From: Nocardioides sp. CER19
Lineage (GTDB): Bacteria > Actinomycetota > Actinomycetes > Propionibacteriales > Nocardioidaceae
Direction: 5' to 3'
DNA: 64,000 nt
NCBI RefSeq assembly: GCF_029846275.1
Contig: NZ_JARVWS010000001.1
Span: 1,426,001-1,490,000, forward strand
A model generated the notes under the pieces. It had not been told where the DNA came from. It did no database searches and saw only the letters and a program-made list of their open reading frames with translations. Below, one piece after another: positions 18,659 to 26,090 of the stretch. The first letter of the stretch is position 1, and every line of letters begins with the position of its first letter. The position numbers and the translations under genes were made by a program.

Positions 18659-18716
18659 AAACCTATAACACCCAATACAGGGGCTGGCGTCCCCGCGAGA
18701 ACCAGGAGGACAAGTG

Positions 18717-19154
18717 ATGCTGCTGCGAAACACCGACCCGTTCCGTGACTTCGACCGCCTCACCCAGCAGTTGCTCGGCACCACCAACCGTCCCGCGGTG
18801 ATGCCGATGGACGCCTGGCGCGAAGGGGACCGGTTCGTCATCGAGTTCGACCTCCCCGGTGTGGCGAAGGAGAGCATCGACCTCGACGTCGAGCGCAACG
18901 TGCTGACCGTTCGCGCCGAACGCGTCGCCCGCAACGGCGACTGGGAGACGCTCGCCTCCGAGCGGCCGAAGGGCGCCTTCAGCCGCCAGCTCGTCCTCGG
19001 CGACAACCTCGATTTCGACCGCATCGAGGCGGGGTACGCCGACGGTGTGCTGCGGTTGGTCGTCCCGGTCGCGGAGCGGGCCAAGCCGCGGAAGATCCAG
19101 ATCAGCAGCGACTCGGAGTCGGAGTCCGGCTCGCCGGCGCAGATCACGGCCTGA
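18717..19154 (+). CDS. Small heat-shock protein of the Hsp20/alpha-crystallin family
   Basis: A 145-residue ATP-independent holdase chaperone. A short N-terminal arm ([20 protein letters not shown]) is followed by the alpha-crystallin domain, from [19 protein letters not shown] through [18 protein letters not shown] to the conserved [14 protein letters not shown] (A-x-x-x-G-V-L). A Ser/Glu-rich tail ends the protein, resembling mycobacterial Hsp18-type proteins. AGGAGGA lies 6 bases before the ATG at 18717; the adjacent GTG at 18714 is a less well spaced alternative. Divergent HspR-like repressor and terminator hairpin bracket it as a single-gene unit. Confidence 0.92.
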   Translation: MLLRNTDPFRDFDRLTQQLLGTTNRPAVMPMDAWREGDRFVIEFDLPGVAKESIDLDVERNVLTVRAERVARNGDWETLASERPKGAFSRQLVLGDNLDFDRIEAGYADGVLRLVVPVAERAKPRKIQISSDSESESGSPAQITA

Positions 19155-19189
19155 CCCGCGGGCACCGGCAGTCCAGCCGGACCGACAAG

Positions 19190-19230
19190 CACGGGAGCCG
19201 CGCCCTCACGCAGCGAGCTCGGCTCCCGTG
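19190..19230. terminator. Bidirectional terminator hairpin after hsp20
   Basis: CACGGGAGCC (19190-19199) pairs perfectly with GGCTCCCGTG (19221-19230) across a 21-base loop, between the convergent hsp20 and the last gene of the minus-strand peptide operon. Confidence 0.65.
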
Positions 19231-19248
19231 CCGTCGGGGACGCAAGCG

Positions 19249-19626
19249 TCAAGCTTCCAGGCGCCGGGCACCGAGGTCCGCGCGGCGGAAGACGGCGAGC
19301 GGCTTGAGGATGCACTCCGCGACGTCCTCGTCCGCCACCCACGACCAGCCCGACGACCGCATGACCGTCACGGCCGCGTCCAGGTCCTGCGACGCGTGCA
19401 TCACTTCGCAGGCGTCGCAGAGGGTCCAGAACGTCGGGAGTGTGTATCCGTCGCCGTACACGCGGTAGGTGAGCAGGTCGCGCGCGAGCGGATGCACCCA
19501 CGTGACGTCCTTGCTTCCGCAGAAGGCGCACGACTGACCGCGACGGCTCGTGGGTGCGCCGTCGACCCAGTCGGGCGGGTCGGCGTCAGGCGAGCTCACG
19601 GGGCCGATGCTCGCACGTCGCCGCAT
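19249..19626 (-). CDS. Small Cys-pair (zinc-ribbon-like) protein, end of the peptide operon
   Basis: A 125-residue soluble protein of unknown function. CAFCGSKDVTWVHPLARDL and LCDACEVMHASQDLD give two CxxC pairs about 45 residues apart, a likely zinc site. The rest is an alpha/beta segment ending ECILKPLAVFRRADLG. The ATG at 19626 overlaps the stop of the preceding gene (TGATG), so it is the last member of the operon that starts with the two small peptides. A GTG three bases earlier is also possible. No enzymatic motif is visible. Confidence 0.65.
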   Translation of the reverse strand: MRRRASIGPVSSPDADPPDWVDGAPTSRRGQSCAFCGSKDVTWVHPLARDLLTYRVYGDGYTLPTFWTLCDACEVMHASQDLDAAVTVMRSSGWSWVADEDVAECILKPLAVFRRADLGARRLEA

Positions 19627-20330
19627 CACCGCCCAGGGGCGTCGCTGACGTCGAGCTCGCGGGTCCGGCTGCCGAGGTCGCCGTTCACGAGGCCCTCGAG
19701 TCCGTCCGCAGCGTGCTGCTCGGCGCGGGCGGCCGCAGCCGGCCGGCGTGAGAGTGCCGCGGGGTCGTGGCGCAGCGCCGCTGCCTGCGCGGCCACCCAG
19801 TCACGCAGCTCCTGCGCGGCTTCCTTGCTGAGGTGGGAGTGGCGGGGCGTGACGACGACGAGCTGGTAGGCGATGGCCGCGGTGTTGCAGCCCGCGCACG
19901 CGGCGTTCACCGCGAAGGCACGGTTGTCGGCCCTGACCTGGTGCCCACCGGCCAGCACGACGACCTGGACGGACAGCGCCGTGCCCCCGCAGTCGGCGCA
20001 CTGGCTCCAGGCGACGGCGGCGTTGTCGACCGAGACGTCGCGGCCGTGGTTGACATAGAGCACCTGCAGGGTCGTCGCGTCGCCGTTGCAGCCGTCGCAG
20101 TTCGTCGATGCCAGGGCGGTGGTGTCCGCGCGCACGGTGCGCGCCCACGTCGATGAGATGTCGGTCGCCTGGTCGGAGTGGTTCGGCCGGGCCTCGCTCG
20201 GGTGTGCCGACGAGGTGAGGTCCAGGTTGCGCGCCGGGGCGTCCCGGTGGGAGTACGACGCGCCGGCCGGTGCGAACAGCAGGACGAGTGCGCCGGCGGC
20301 GAGCGCCGCGGCCTTGAGGGTGCTTGTCAT
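19626..20330 (-). CDS. Secreted protein with three CxxC repeats, partner of the small-peptide locus
   Basis: A 234-residue protein with a signal peptide (MTSTLKAAALAAGALVLLFA, cleavage near AGA-SYS, residue ~24). Three consecutive repeats, 33-34 residues apart, each have C-x2-C-x7-Q: Cys78/81-Gln89, Cys111/114-Gln122 and Cys145/148-Gln156. Each is embedded in alternating small and hydrophobic residues with Asn before and Val-rich strands after. The tail (LSKEAAQELRDWV and on) is helical and Ala/Arg-rich. The start follows AGGAG and overlaps the end of the M50/ATPase gene by four bases. The repeat around Cys145 aligns without gaps to the C-terminal parts of both small peptides of this locus. 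Paired cysteines outside the cell suggest disulfide staples or metal binding; the function is unknown. Confidence 0.75.
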   Translation of the reverse strand: MTSTLKAAALAAGALVLLFAPAGASYSHRDAPARNLDLTSSAHPSEARPNHSDQATDISSTWARTVRADTTALASTNCDGCNGDATTLQVLYVNHGRDVSVDNAAVAWSQCADCGGTALSVQVVVLAGGHQVRADNRAFAVNAACAGCNTAAIAYQLVVVTPRHSHLSKEAAQELRDWVAAQAAALRHDPAALSRRPAAAARAEQHAADGLEGLVNGDLGSRTRELDVSDAPGR

Positions 20331-22672
20331 CGACGTAGCTCCTGTTCTCTGAAGATGTCGGCGACGGCCGCCGCCACCTGGACGAGGTCGTCGCGCGTCT
20401 GGCGGCGCAGGCTCGTCACGCGCGTCTGGGCGCCGGTCGCCAGCTCGGGGTCCCACGGGACCGTGAGCACCTGCTGGCATCGCCGCTCGAAGTGACGTCG
20501 CATCCGGTCGTGGGTCCGGTCGTTGCGGTCGCGTACGCCGTTGATGACGACGACGGCGCGCACGACCAGCCGCTCGAAGCCGTGCTCGTCGAGCCAGTCG
20601 AGGGTCAGCGCTGCCGCGCGCCCGCCGTCGAGGCCGGGACCGAGGACCAGCACCAGCTGGTCCGCCTCCTCGAGCAACCCCTGGTTCGCGCTGTCGAGGA
20701 TGCCGGTCCCGGTGTCCAGGAGGATGAGGTTGTAGAAGCGGTCGAGCAACGTGATCAGCGCGTGGTACTCCTCCCGACCGAGGGCCTGCCCGATCCGCGG
20801 GTCGTCGTCCGACGCGAGCACCTCCAGCCGCGACTCGACCGCCTGCGAGGTGAACTCACGGAGCACCGAATAGCTGCTGATCCGGTCGACCTCCCGCAGT
20901 AGGTCGGTGATCCTGCGCGAGTGTGGCGGCGCCACGCGGTGGGCGAGGTTGCCGGCGTCGGGGTTGGCGTCGACGGCGACGACCCGGTCGCCGCGGAGCA
21001 TGGCGAAGATGCTGCCGAGCGCGAGCGTCATGGTGGTCTTGCCGACGCCTCCCTTGCGGCTCATCACGACGACGCGGCGGGAGCCGGCGATCGGCGTCCG
21101 CATCCGGTTCTCGAGCTCGGCCCGTCGGCGGTCGCCTGAGCTGAGGCCGGGGTTCAGGGCGTGTCCGCTGGCCTGGTAGACGGCGCGGCGCCAACCGGTT
21201 GGCGGCGCCGGGCGGCGGGCGTCGAGCATGTTCGCGTCGGTGAAGTCGGCGGCAGAGGGCGCCCGGTGGGAGGGCACCGCGGCGACCGCCGCCGCGACGT
21301 CCGGGCTGATCGCGTCCTGCTCGTCGGACTCCCACTCGTCGTCGAGCTCGGCCGCCGTCCGCCTGCGGGCTCCGGCCCGGCGTAGGCCGGCGTGCGCCAT
21401 CGGGCCGAGCGAGGCGACCGCGCGCCACAGCACGATCCCCACGCCGACCAGCGGGAGGAGGATCAGGAAGACCGAGAACACCGACAGCGCCATCATCGCC
21501 ACGTCATGGCCCGGCCACGCCTGCGCGAACGCGTCCTGCTGCGCCGAGATGCCGATGCGGGCCGAGTCGACCAGGTCGGGGATGGTCCAGATCAGCCAGG
21601 CGGCGACGCCGAGGAGCAGCGGGACCACCACCACGACCCAGCCGGTGACGAGCCGGCGGGCGGCCGGCTTGAGCTCCGTCACGCGGGGGTCGGCCGGTTC
21701 GCCGGGCCGCAGGCTCCTGATCACCGGACCGACGCGAGCGAAGAGGTCCGGTACGCCGGCGAGGTCGGCGAGCACGTAGTAGCCGTCGAACCGGACGACC
21801 GGGATGAGCTGCTGCAGCATCTGGATCTGCATGACCAGGCCGGTGAGCAGGAGCACGCCCGCGCCGGTCTGCAGGTAGGCGAGCGCCAGCGCGACAACGC
21901 ACCAGGTGTGGAAGTAGAGGCCGCCCAGGTCGGTGCGCACGCGCCCGGCGCGGCCGAGCCGGTAGGAGTCGGTCACGTCGGTGTAGAACGCAGGGAAGAC
22001 GATGTAGAGGCCGATGCCGATCGCGCCGGGACGCGCGCCGCCGTACCGGCAGGCGGTGGCGTGCCCGAGCTCGTGGACCAGCCCGGCCACGGTCAGGATC
22101 CCGTACATCACCAGGGCCAGGGTCGGGTGGAGGAAGAGCTCGAGCAGGGCGCCGGTGAAGTCGGCCTGCCGGGCGACGACCACGTTGAGCGTCACCAGGG
22201 CGGCCAGGGCGACGACCACCACGACCGGCCAGAACAACGGTCGCAACCACGTCGCGATCCGTTGGGTCCAGGCGGCGGGCACCAGGGTGCCCTTGACGCT
22301 CAGCGCCAGCAGCGGGTTGGACCGCGGGACCCGCAGCGTCTCGTCCGAGCCGCCGGCCGGCTCCACGAGCCCGAGTGGCTGCAGCCGGGTCTCGACGAGG
22401 TAGTCCAGGCCGGCGGCGGTCAGCACGCGGCCGTCGGCGGCGCTGACGAGCTCGGCGACCTCGGCCGAGGAGCGGAACGGTTCCACGTAGATGAGTGCGA
22501 GGTAGAGAAGCTCGCTGAGCTGCACCATCTGGTCGTCCCACCGGCGGACCAGGTAGGACGGGTTGCGCAGTCCCGAGTCCTGCAGGGGGCCGAGCACCTC
22601 GGTACGTGGGGTGCGGCGCCACCGCGGTTCCTCCGGCAGCTGCCGGTTCATCTCCTGGACGGCCTGGTTCAT
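20327..22672 (-). CDS. Membrane M50-type zinc protease fused to a MinD/ParA-like ATPase
   Basis: A 781-residue, three-part protein. Residues ~30-105 look like a winged-helix domain of the type found at the front of putative peptide zinc metalloproteases (possibly RRE/PqqD-like, inference). Residues ~145-420 are membrane helices with the M50 site-2-protease motif HELGH (200-204) and a partner motif RFDGYYVLADL (294-304). Residues ~535-781 form a MinD/ParA NTPase with Walker A RKGGVGKTT (539-547) and a Walker B-like LILLDTGTG, resembling ATPases of type VII secretion loci. The gene follows the two small peptides on the same strand and overlaps the secreted CxxC protein, so it probably cleaves, matures or exports them. 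The fusion is unusual. Confidence 0.82.
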   Translation of the reverse strand: MNQAVQEMNRQLPEEPRWRRTPRTEVLGPLQDSGLRNPSYLVRRWDDQMVQLSELLYLALIYVEPFRSSAEVAELVSAADGRVLTAAGLDYLVETRLQPLGLVEPAGGSDETLRVPRSNPLLALSVKGTLVPAAWTQRIATWLRPLFWPVVVVVALAALVTLNVVVARQADFTGALLELFLHPTLALVMYGILTVAGLVHELGHATACRYGGARPGAIGIGLYIVFPAFYTDVTDSYRLGRAGRVRTDLGGLYFHTWCVVALALAYLQTGAGVLLLTGLVMQIQMLQQLIPVVRFDGYYVLADLAGVPDLFARVGPVIRSLRPGEPADPRVTELKPAARRLVTGWVVVVVPLLLGVAAWLIWTIPDLVDSARIGISAQQDAFAQAWPGHDVAMMALSVFSVFLILLPLVGVGIVLWRAVASLGPMAHAGLRRAGARRRTAAELDDEWESDEQDAISPDVAAAVAAVPSHRAPSAADFTDANMLDARRPAPPTGWRRAVYQASGHALNPGLSSGDRRRAELENRMRTPIAGSRRVVVMSRKGGVGKTTMTLALGSIFAMLRGDRVVAVDANPDAGNLAHRVAPPHSRRITDLLREVDRISSYSVLREFTSQAVESRLEVLASDDDPRIGQALGREEYHALITLLDRFYNLILLDTGTGILDSANQGLLEEADQLVLVLGPGLDGGRAAALTLDWLDEHGFERLVVRAVVVINGVRDRNDRTHDRMRRHFERRCQQVLTVPWDPELATGAQTRVTSLRRQTRDDLVQVAAAVADIFREQELRR

Positions 22673-22682
22673 CGTCGGCCTC

Positions 22683-22727
22683 GCTCTGGTTGCTCTGGTT
22701 GCTCTGGTTGCTCTGGTTGCTCTGGTG
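22683..22727. repeat. Five tandem copies of a 9-bp unit before the M50/ATPase gene
   Basis: GCTCTGGTT is repeated four times, followed by GCTCTGGTG. On the minus strand the unit is AACCAGAGC, which equals the last three codons (Asn-Gln-Ser) of the first peptide gene (23093-23293). The array ends 10 bases before the protease start and could vary by slippage, altering the leader of that gene. Confidence 0.85.
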
Positions 22728-22745
22728 CCCGGAGGGAAGCTCCGA

Positions 22746-22784
22746 GTGACGGCGGACGCGCCAGAGCCGCACGCCCGCCGTCAC
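22746..22784 (-). terminator. Intra-operon hairpin between second peptide and protease genes
   Basis: GTGACGGCGG (22746-22755) pairs perfectly with CCGCCGTCAC (22775-22784), starting 11 bases after the second peptide stop. A partial terminator or 3' stabiliser here would let the peptides be made in excess over the protease, as is common for precursor peptide genes. Confidence 0.6.
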
Positions 22785-22795
22785 GCTGGGACCTG

Positions 22796-23002
22796 TCAGT
22801 GCAGGTATGTCGCGAGGTACTGCATCGCCACCGCGTTGGCCTGGGAGTTGATGGTCGCGGCGTTGATCGAGATCGCGAGGTTGACCCCCACGACGTTGGT
22901 GACGTTGACGCACCCGACGTAGCAGAGGGTGTCGCGGTCGGGGAGCAGGTCGCCGTGCTGCGCGTCGAGCTCGTCGAGCCCGATGACCGGGCGTGCTGGC
23001 AT
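22796..23002 (-). CDS. Small peptide B, candidate precursor (68 aa)
   Basis: A 68-residue protein with a good ribosome site (AGGAGAGGGGGTG) before the ATG. The N-terminal half contains GLDELDAQHGDLLPDRDTL, which matches the other small peptide. After Gly30 the C-terminal half changes to Asn/Ala/Val-rich sequence (CVNVTNVVGVNLAISINAAT and on to QYLATYLH) with two Cys (27 and 31). From Glu11 to Leu63 it aligns to peptide A with no gap and 22 identities. Its Asn41-Gln61 segment also aligns to the third repeat of the secreted CxxC protein. The leader-plus-variable-core architecture suggests a RiPP-like or exported structural peptide, matured by the adjacent M50 protein (inference). Confidence 0.75.
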   Translation of the reverse strand: MPARPVIGLDELDAQHGDLLPDRDTLCYVGCVNVTNVVGVNLAISINAATINSQANAVAMQYLATYLH

Positions 23003-23039
23003 GTGGGTTCACCCCCTCTCCTGGGGACCTGTGCGGATC

Positions 23040-23084
23040 GGCGTGGCCGCCTCCGGGCGAACGGAGCCGCCAGGCGGCCACGCC
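23040..23084 (-). terminator. Strong hairpin between the two peptide genes
   Basis: A 13-bp perfect stem, GGCGTGGCCGCCT (23040-23052) with AGGCGGCCACGCC (23072-23084), has a 19-base loop and starts 9 bases after the peptide A stop. It is probably a processing site or attenuator that raises peptide A over peptide B. Confidence 0.65.
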
Positions 23085-23092
23085 TACGAGGA

Positions 23093-23293
23093 TCAGCTCT
23101 GGTTGACCGTGACGGCCTGCAGCGCGTTGCTGGACGCTGACGAGTAGATCGATGCGGCGTTGAAGGCGAGCGACGAGTTCGACGCGTAGACCGATGCCCA
23201 GTTGTTCTTCCCGAAGAAGAGCAGGGTGTCGCGTGCCGGAAGCAGCTCGACCCGCTCGCTGTCGAGCTCGGTGAAGGTCAGTTCCTTGCGCAT
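23093..23293 (-). CDS. Small peptide A, candidate precursor (66 aa)
   Basis: A 66-residue protein preceded by GGAGGTGA, a near-perfect ribosome site, 6 bases before the ATG at 23293. The leader is TFTELDSERVELLPARDTL, followed by LFFG at residues 25-28. The C-terminal part is Ser/Asn/Ala-rich (NNWASVYASNSSLAFNAASI and on to QAVTVNQS) with no Cys. Where the secreted CxxC protein has its two Cys, this peptide has Ser48 and Ser51, and Gln59 falls at the conserved Gln. It is the first gene of the minus-strand operon. The highly charged leader ending near a Gly, plus a low-charge core, is a typical precursor layout. No known family name was recognised with certainty. Confidence 0.78.
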   Translation of the reverse strand: MRKELTFTELDSERVELLPARDTLLFFGKNNWASVYASNSSLAFNAASIYSSASSNALQAVTVNQS

Positions 23294-23310
23294 GTTGTCA
23301 CCTCCTCTCG

Positions 23311-23357
23311 CTGCGCCGATGGATGTGTGATCTGGGGACACATGGAAGTCGGCGCAG
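23311..23357 (-). promoter_or_regulatory. Structured leader upstream of peptide A
   Basis: A bulged hairpin: CTGCGCCGA (23311-23319) pairs with TCGGCGCAG (23349-23357), and nested inside ATGTGT (23323-23328) pairs with ACACAT (23338-23343). It sits between the ribosome site and the direct repeats. It may be an mRNA-stabilising 5' element or a regulator site. Confidence 0.45.
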
Positions 23358-23358
23358 C

Positions 23359-23377
23359 GTGACCGTTCCGTGACCGT
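23359..23377. promoter_or_regulatory. Direct repeat with 11-bp period, candidate BTAD/SARP operator
   Basis: GTGACCGT occurs at 23359-23366 and again at 23370-23377, so 7-bp repeats (TGACCGT) are separated by 4 bp. SARP/BTAD regulators bind heptamer direct repeats with this 11-bp spacing next to the -10 of their targets. A BTAD gene lies 525 bp away and peptide A starts 66 bp downstream on the minus strand. Confidence 0.45.
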
Positions 23378-23493
23378 CGCGCCAGCGTGCGCGGTAGCGT
23401 TCTGCGAAAGACCTCTCGGGCAGGGGCGTCTGTGCTAGACATCGTTCGCCCGGCCCGACCGGCGGACGGGCCGACTCGAAGGAAGAGACAGGC

Positions 23494-23700
23494 GTGGATC
23501 CGAGCCTCGACGAGAAAGCGCAGCTGCCCGACGGCGTACTCGTCATCCGCGCCGTTCGCGGTGTCGCGGGCGGCCGGCAGGTGTTCCGGGTGACCACCGG
23601 GACCGGCGAGGGCGAGCAGCCCGCCACCGCCGTGGTCGCCGACGTGCAGGCGCTGCACGACGCGGTCGACGCCTGGGTGGCAGGCCTCCGCTCCGTCTGA
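23494..23700 (+). CDS. Hypothetical 68-aa protein
   Basis: A GTG start with GAAGGAAGAG upstream opens a short frame. It reads like a compact alpha/beta domain: LPDGVLVIRAVRGVAGGRQV, then FRVTTGTGEGEQPATAVVAD and a terminal helix VQALHDAVDAWVAGL. It is divergent from the peptide operon and upstream of the BTAD regulator on the same strand. No family was recognised, but codon use fits a real gene. It may belong to the peptide locus. Confidence 0.5.
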   Translation: MDPSLDEKAQLPDGVLVIRAVRGVAGGRQVFRVTTGTGEGEQPATAVVADVQALHDAVDAWVAGLRSV

Positions 23701-23901
23701 GCCGAGGCCGGCGTACGCGCCGACGACGCGGCCCGCAGGAGTGGAGCGGGTGCCTGGAGTCACCTATGTGGGTGATGTCGCTGCCGGTTCCTTGACACCG
23801 GGTTTCCGGCGGCGGTTCGCTGGATCGATCGGGGAGCACGTCGCGACAAGGTCGGCTACAACGGACCGCACTCCCAGGAGTGCCCAGAGCGGACGTGGGA
23901 A

Positions 23902-24720
23902 ATGCGACCGCATACAGACGGAACAGATACTCAGCGCCTCCAGCTCCTGGGTTGGTGGCAGTTGAGTCGAGGGCAGCGGACGATCGAGCTCGGCGGCCGC
24001 GAGCAGCGCCTCACTGCCCTGCTGGCGCTGCGGGGGCGACGCCCGCGCGTCCTCATCGCGGCCACGCTGTGGCCCGACACCATGGAGGACCGGGCGCGCG
24101 CGAGCCTGCGCACCGCGATCAAGCGGACCCAGCACGAGGCTCCGGGCATCCTGGTCGCCGATCGCTCCACCGTCGGCCTGAGCAGCGACGTCCACGTCGA
24201 CGTCGCTGAGCTCGTCGATGCCATCCAGGCGCCGCCGGCGCGGCAGCGCACCGCTGCGGTGCTGCCGCAGCTCCTCGACAGCGAGGACCTGCTCCCGGGC
24301 TGGTACGACGACTGGGTGCTCTACGAGCGGGAGCGGCTCGCCCAGAAGCGGCTGCGCGCCCTGGAGACCCTGGCGGGCGCGTGCTACCAGGTCGGTGACC
24401 TCGACACCGCGCTGCGCGCCGCTCAGGAGGCCGTCCGGATCGAGCCGCTGCTCGACGCCATGCGGTCGATCGTCATCAAGGCCCGGCTGGGGCTGGGCGA
24501 CGTGGCCGGGGCGATCCACGAGTTCCAGCTCTACCGCCGCTTCCTCCACGACGAGCTCGGCATCGAGCCGACGGCCGAGCTGTTCGCGCTCTTCAACGGC
24601 ACTCGCATCGACCGCTGGGCGCGCGACGGCGCCTTCCGGCCGCGCCCGCGGCAGGGCGGGGCGGCGATCGCCGACGTCGCCGGGGGAATCCGGTCGGTCC
24701 GGCCGTCGGCGCTCCTGTGA
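23902..24720 (+). CDS. BTAD/SARP-type transcriptional regulator
   Basis: A 272-residue regulator. An N-terminal OmpR-like winged-helix domain (LGGREQRLTALLALRGRRPR, then LIAATLWPDTMEDRARASLR, residues ~24-80) is followed by a bacterial transcriptional activation domain. The BTAD domain (~105-245) includes LLPGWYDDWVLYERERLAQK, LRALETLAGACYQVGDLDTA, AVRIEPLLDAMRSIVIKARL and LYRRFLHDELGIEPTAEL, all textbook BTAD features. Such proteins activate peptide and secondary-metabolite clusters. The neighbouring minus-strand peptide operon, with its 11-bp-period repeats, is the likely target (inference). The ribosome site before the ATG is weak. Confidence 0.88.
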   Translation: MRPHTDGTDTQRLQLLGWWQLSRGQRTIELGGREQRLTALLALRGRRPRVLIAATLWPDTMEDRARASLRTAIKRTQHEAPGILVADRSTVGLSSDVHVDVAELVDAIQAPPARQRTAAVLPQLLDSEDLLPGWYDDWVLYERERLAQKRLRALETLAGACYQVGDLDTALRAAQEAVRIEPLLDAMRSIVIKARLGLGDVAGAIHEFQLYRRFLHDELGIEPTAELFALFNGTRIDRWARDGAFRPRPRQGGAAIADVAGGIRSVRPSALL

Positions 24721-24809
24721 ACGTTCCACGTCGGGCGGGCCGCGCGGGGCAGGTCAAATGCTCCGGTTCCCGCTAGCCGGATCGAGACCGCGCGCCGCAT
24801 GATGGCTGC

Positions 24810-25958
24810 GTGGGACATCTCGTGCCCGTGACCGTTCCGCCGTTCCGCTCCGGAGGCGAGTTCACCCTGGGTGCGGAGGACGAGCTCCTCCTCACCAGGG
24901 CCGACGGCGCGCCGAGCGGAGTCGGCGCCGAGTCCACCATCGCGAAGCTGCGGCAGCGACCCGGCCTGCAGTGCTCGGTGTCACCGGAGGAGTACGCCGA
25001 CGAGATCGAGTTCGGTACGCCGATCTGCGACGACGCCGCATCGATGATCGACGCGCTCGCGGGAGCTCGCGCCGCGCTGCAGGAGGTTCGCCAGGGCGCG
25101 ATGGCGGTCGGCGTGCACCCCGCGGCGGGCCTGGGCGACTTCACCGTGTCGGCCGGGGCACGGTACGACGCGATCAGCTCTTCGCTGGCGGGCTTCCTGA
25201 GGACCCCCACCGCTGCCTTCCAGGTCCACGTCGGCATGCCCGACGCCGCCTCCCTCGTCTCGGCGTTCCGCGACCTGCGCAACCGGCTGGCCCTCCTGCG
25301 CGGCCTCGCCGCGGGGTCGCCGTTCTGGCACGGCCGAGACTCGGGGCTCGCCTCGGCGCGGGCGGTCATCCACCGGTCCTACCCGAGGACGGGCGTGCCG
25401 CCGGCGTTCCGGAGCTACGACGAGTACCAGGCGATCGCGAGCGAGCAGATCGCGGCCGCCGAGGCGCCTGACCACACGTACTTGTGGTGGGACCTGCGCC
25501 CGCACCCACGCTTCGGCACGCTCGAGGTGAGGGTCATGGACGCGCAGTGCTCGCTGGAGAGGGCCGCCGGGCTGGCCGCGCTGATCCAAGGGCTGGCCCG
25601 TCATGCGGTCGAGAACCCGCCGGTGGAGGACATTCCTGACGCCGTGCTCGACGAGAACGACTTCCGTGCCGTCAGGTATGGCCTCGACGCCCGGATCGTC
25701 GACGTGGACGGCCGGATGCGTCCGCTGCGCTCGATCGCCATGGAGGCGATCGAGACGGCGTGGCACGCCCTCGGTCGGGGAGCGCTCGGCGCGCCGCTGG
25801 AGGACCTTGCCGGACGCCTCTTCGAGGAGTCCGAGTGCGCCCGCCTGCGCCGGGTGCACGCCAGTGGAGGGATGCCCGCCCTCCTGAACGACCTGCGCCG
25901 CCGGACGCTCGTGCGGGGCAGCGAGGGCGAGGCGCCGAGCCCCGAGGAGGCCGGCTGA
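24810..25958 (+). CDS. Carboxylate-amine ligase, YbdK/glutamate-cysteine ligase 2 family
   Basis: A 382-residue protein of the GCS2 family. It shows EFTLGAEDELLLT near the start (the family GxExE position), ECSVSPEEYADEIEFGTPI-like sequence (ATP/Mg region), FQVHVGMPDAASLVSAFRDL and WWDLRPHPRFGTLEVRVMDA near the active site. The family has weak glutamate-cysteine ligase activity in Escherichia coli YbdK, and many actinobacterial members have unknown amine substrates. The start is a GTG at 24810. It lies 90 bases after the BTAD gene on the same strand, too far for an obvious operon, and it may be unrelated to the peptide locus. Confidence 0.85.
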   Translation: MGHLVPVTVPPFRSGGEFTLGAEDELLLTRADGAPSGVGAESTIAKLRQRPGLQCSVSPEEYADEIEFGTPICDDAASMIDALAGARAALQEVRQGAMAVGVHPAAGLGDFTVSAGARYDAISSSLAGFLRTPTAAFQVHVGMPDAASLVSAFRDLRNRLALLRGLAAGSPFWHGRDSGLASARAVIHRSYPRTGVPPAFRSYDEYQAIASEQIAAAEAPDHTYLWWDLRPHPRFGTLEVRVMDAQCSLERAAGLAALIQGLARHAVENPPVEDIPDAVLDENDFRAVRYGLDARIVDVDGRMRPLRSIAMEAIETAWHALGRGALGAPLEDLAGRLFEESECARLRRVHASGGMPALLNDLRRRTLVRGSEGEAPSPEEAG

Positions 25959-26090
25959 CGGCTTCGCGGTGCGGCTCAGGTAGCGCGTCGGACGGGCCGG
26001 TCGTCGTCCACAGGCATGGCCCGTTCACCGCTGTGCACAGGGGTTCGTGGTCCGCGGCTGGGTGTCTGTGTCGCTGCTTAGCGTGGGGTC

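Noticed and set aside
18595..18716. HAIR operator for the HspR-like repressor
   Set aside because: No CTTGAGT-N7-ACTCAAG match; only a CTTGAT half-like string that belongs to the -35 element.
22683..22727. Tandem repeats considered as a CRISPR array
   Set aside because: Units are 9 bp, contiguous and without spacers; no cas genes are nearby.
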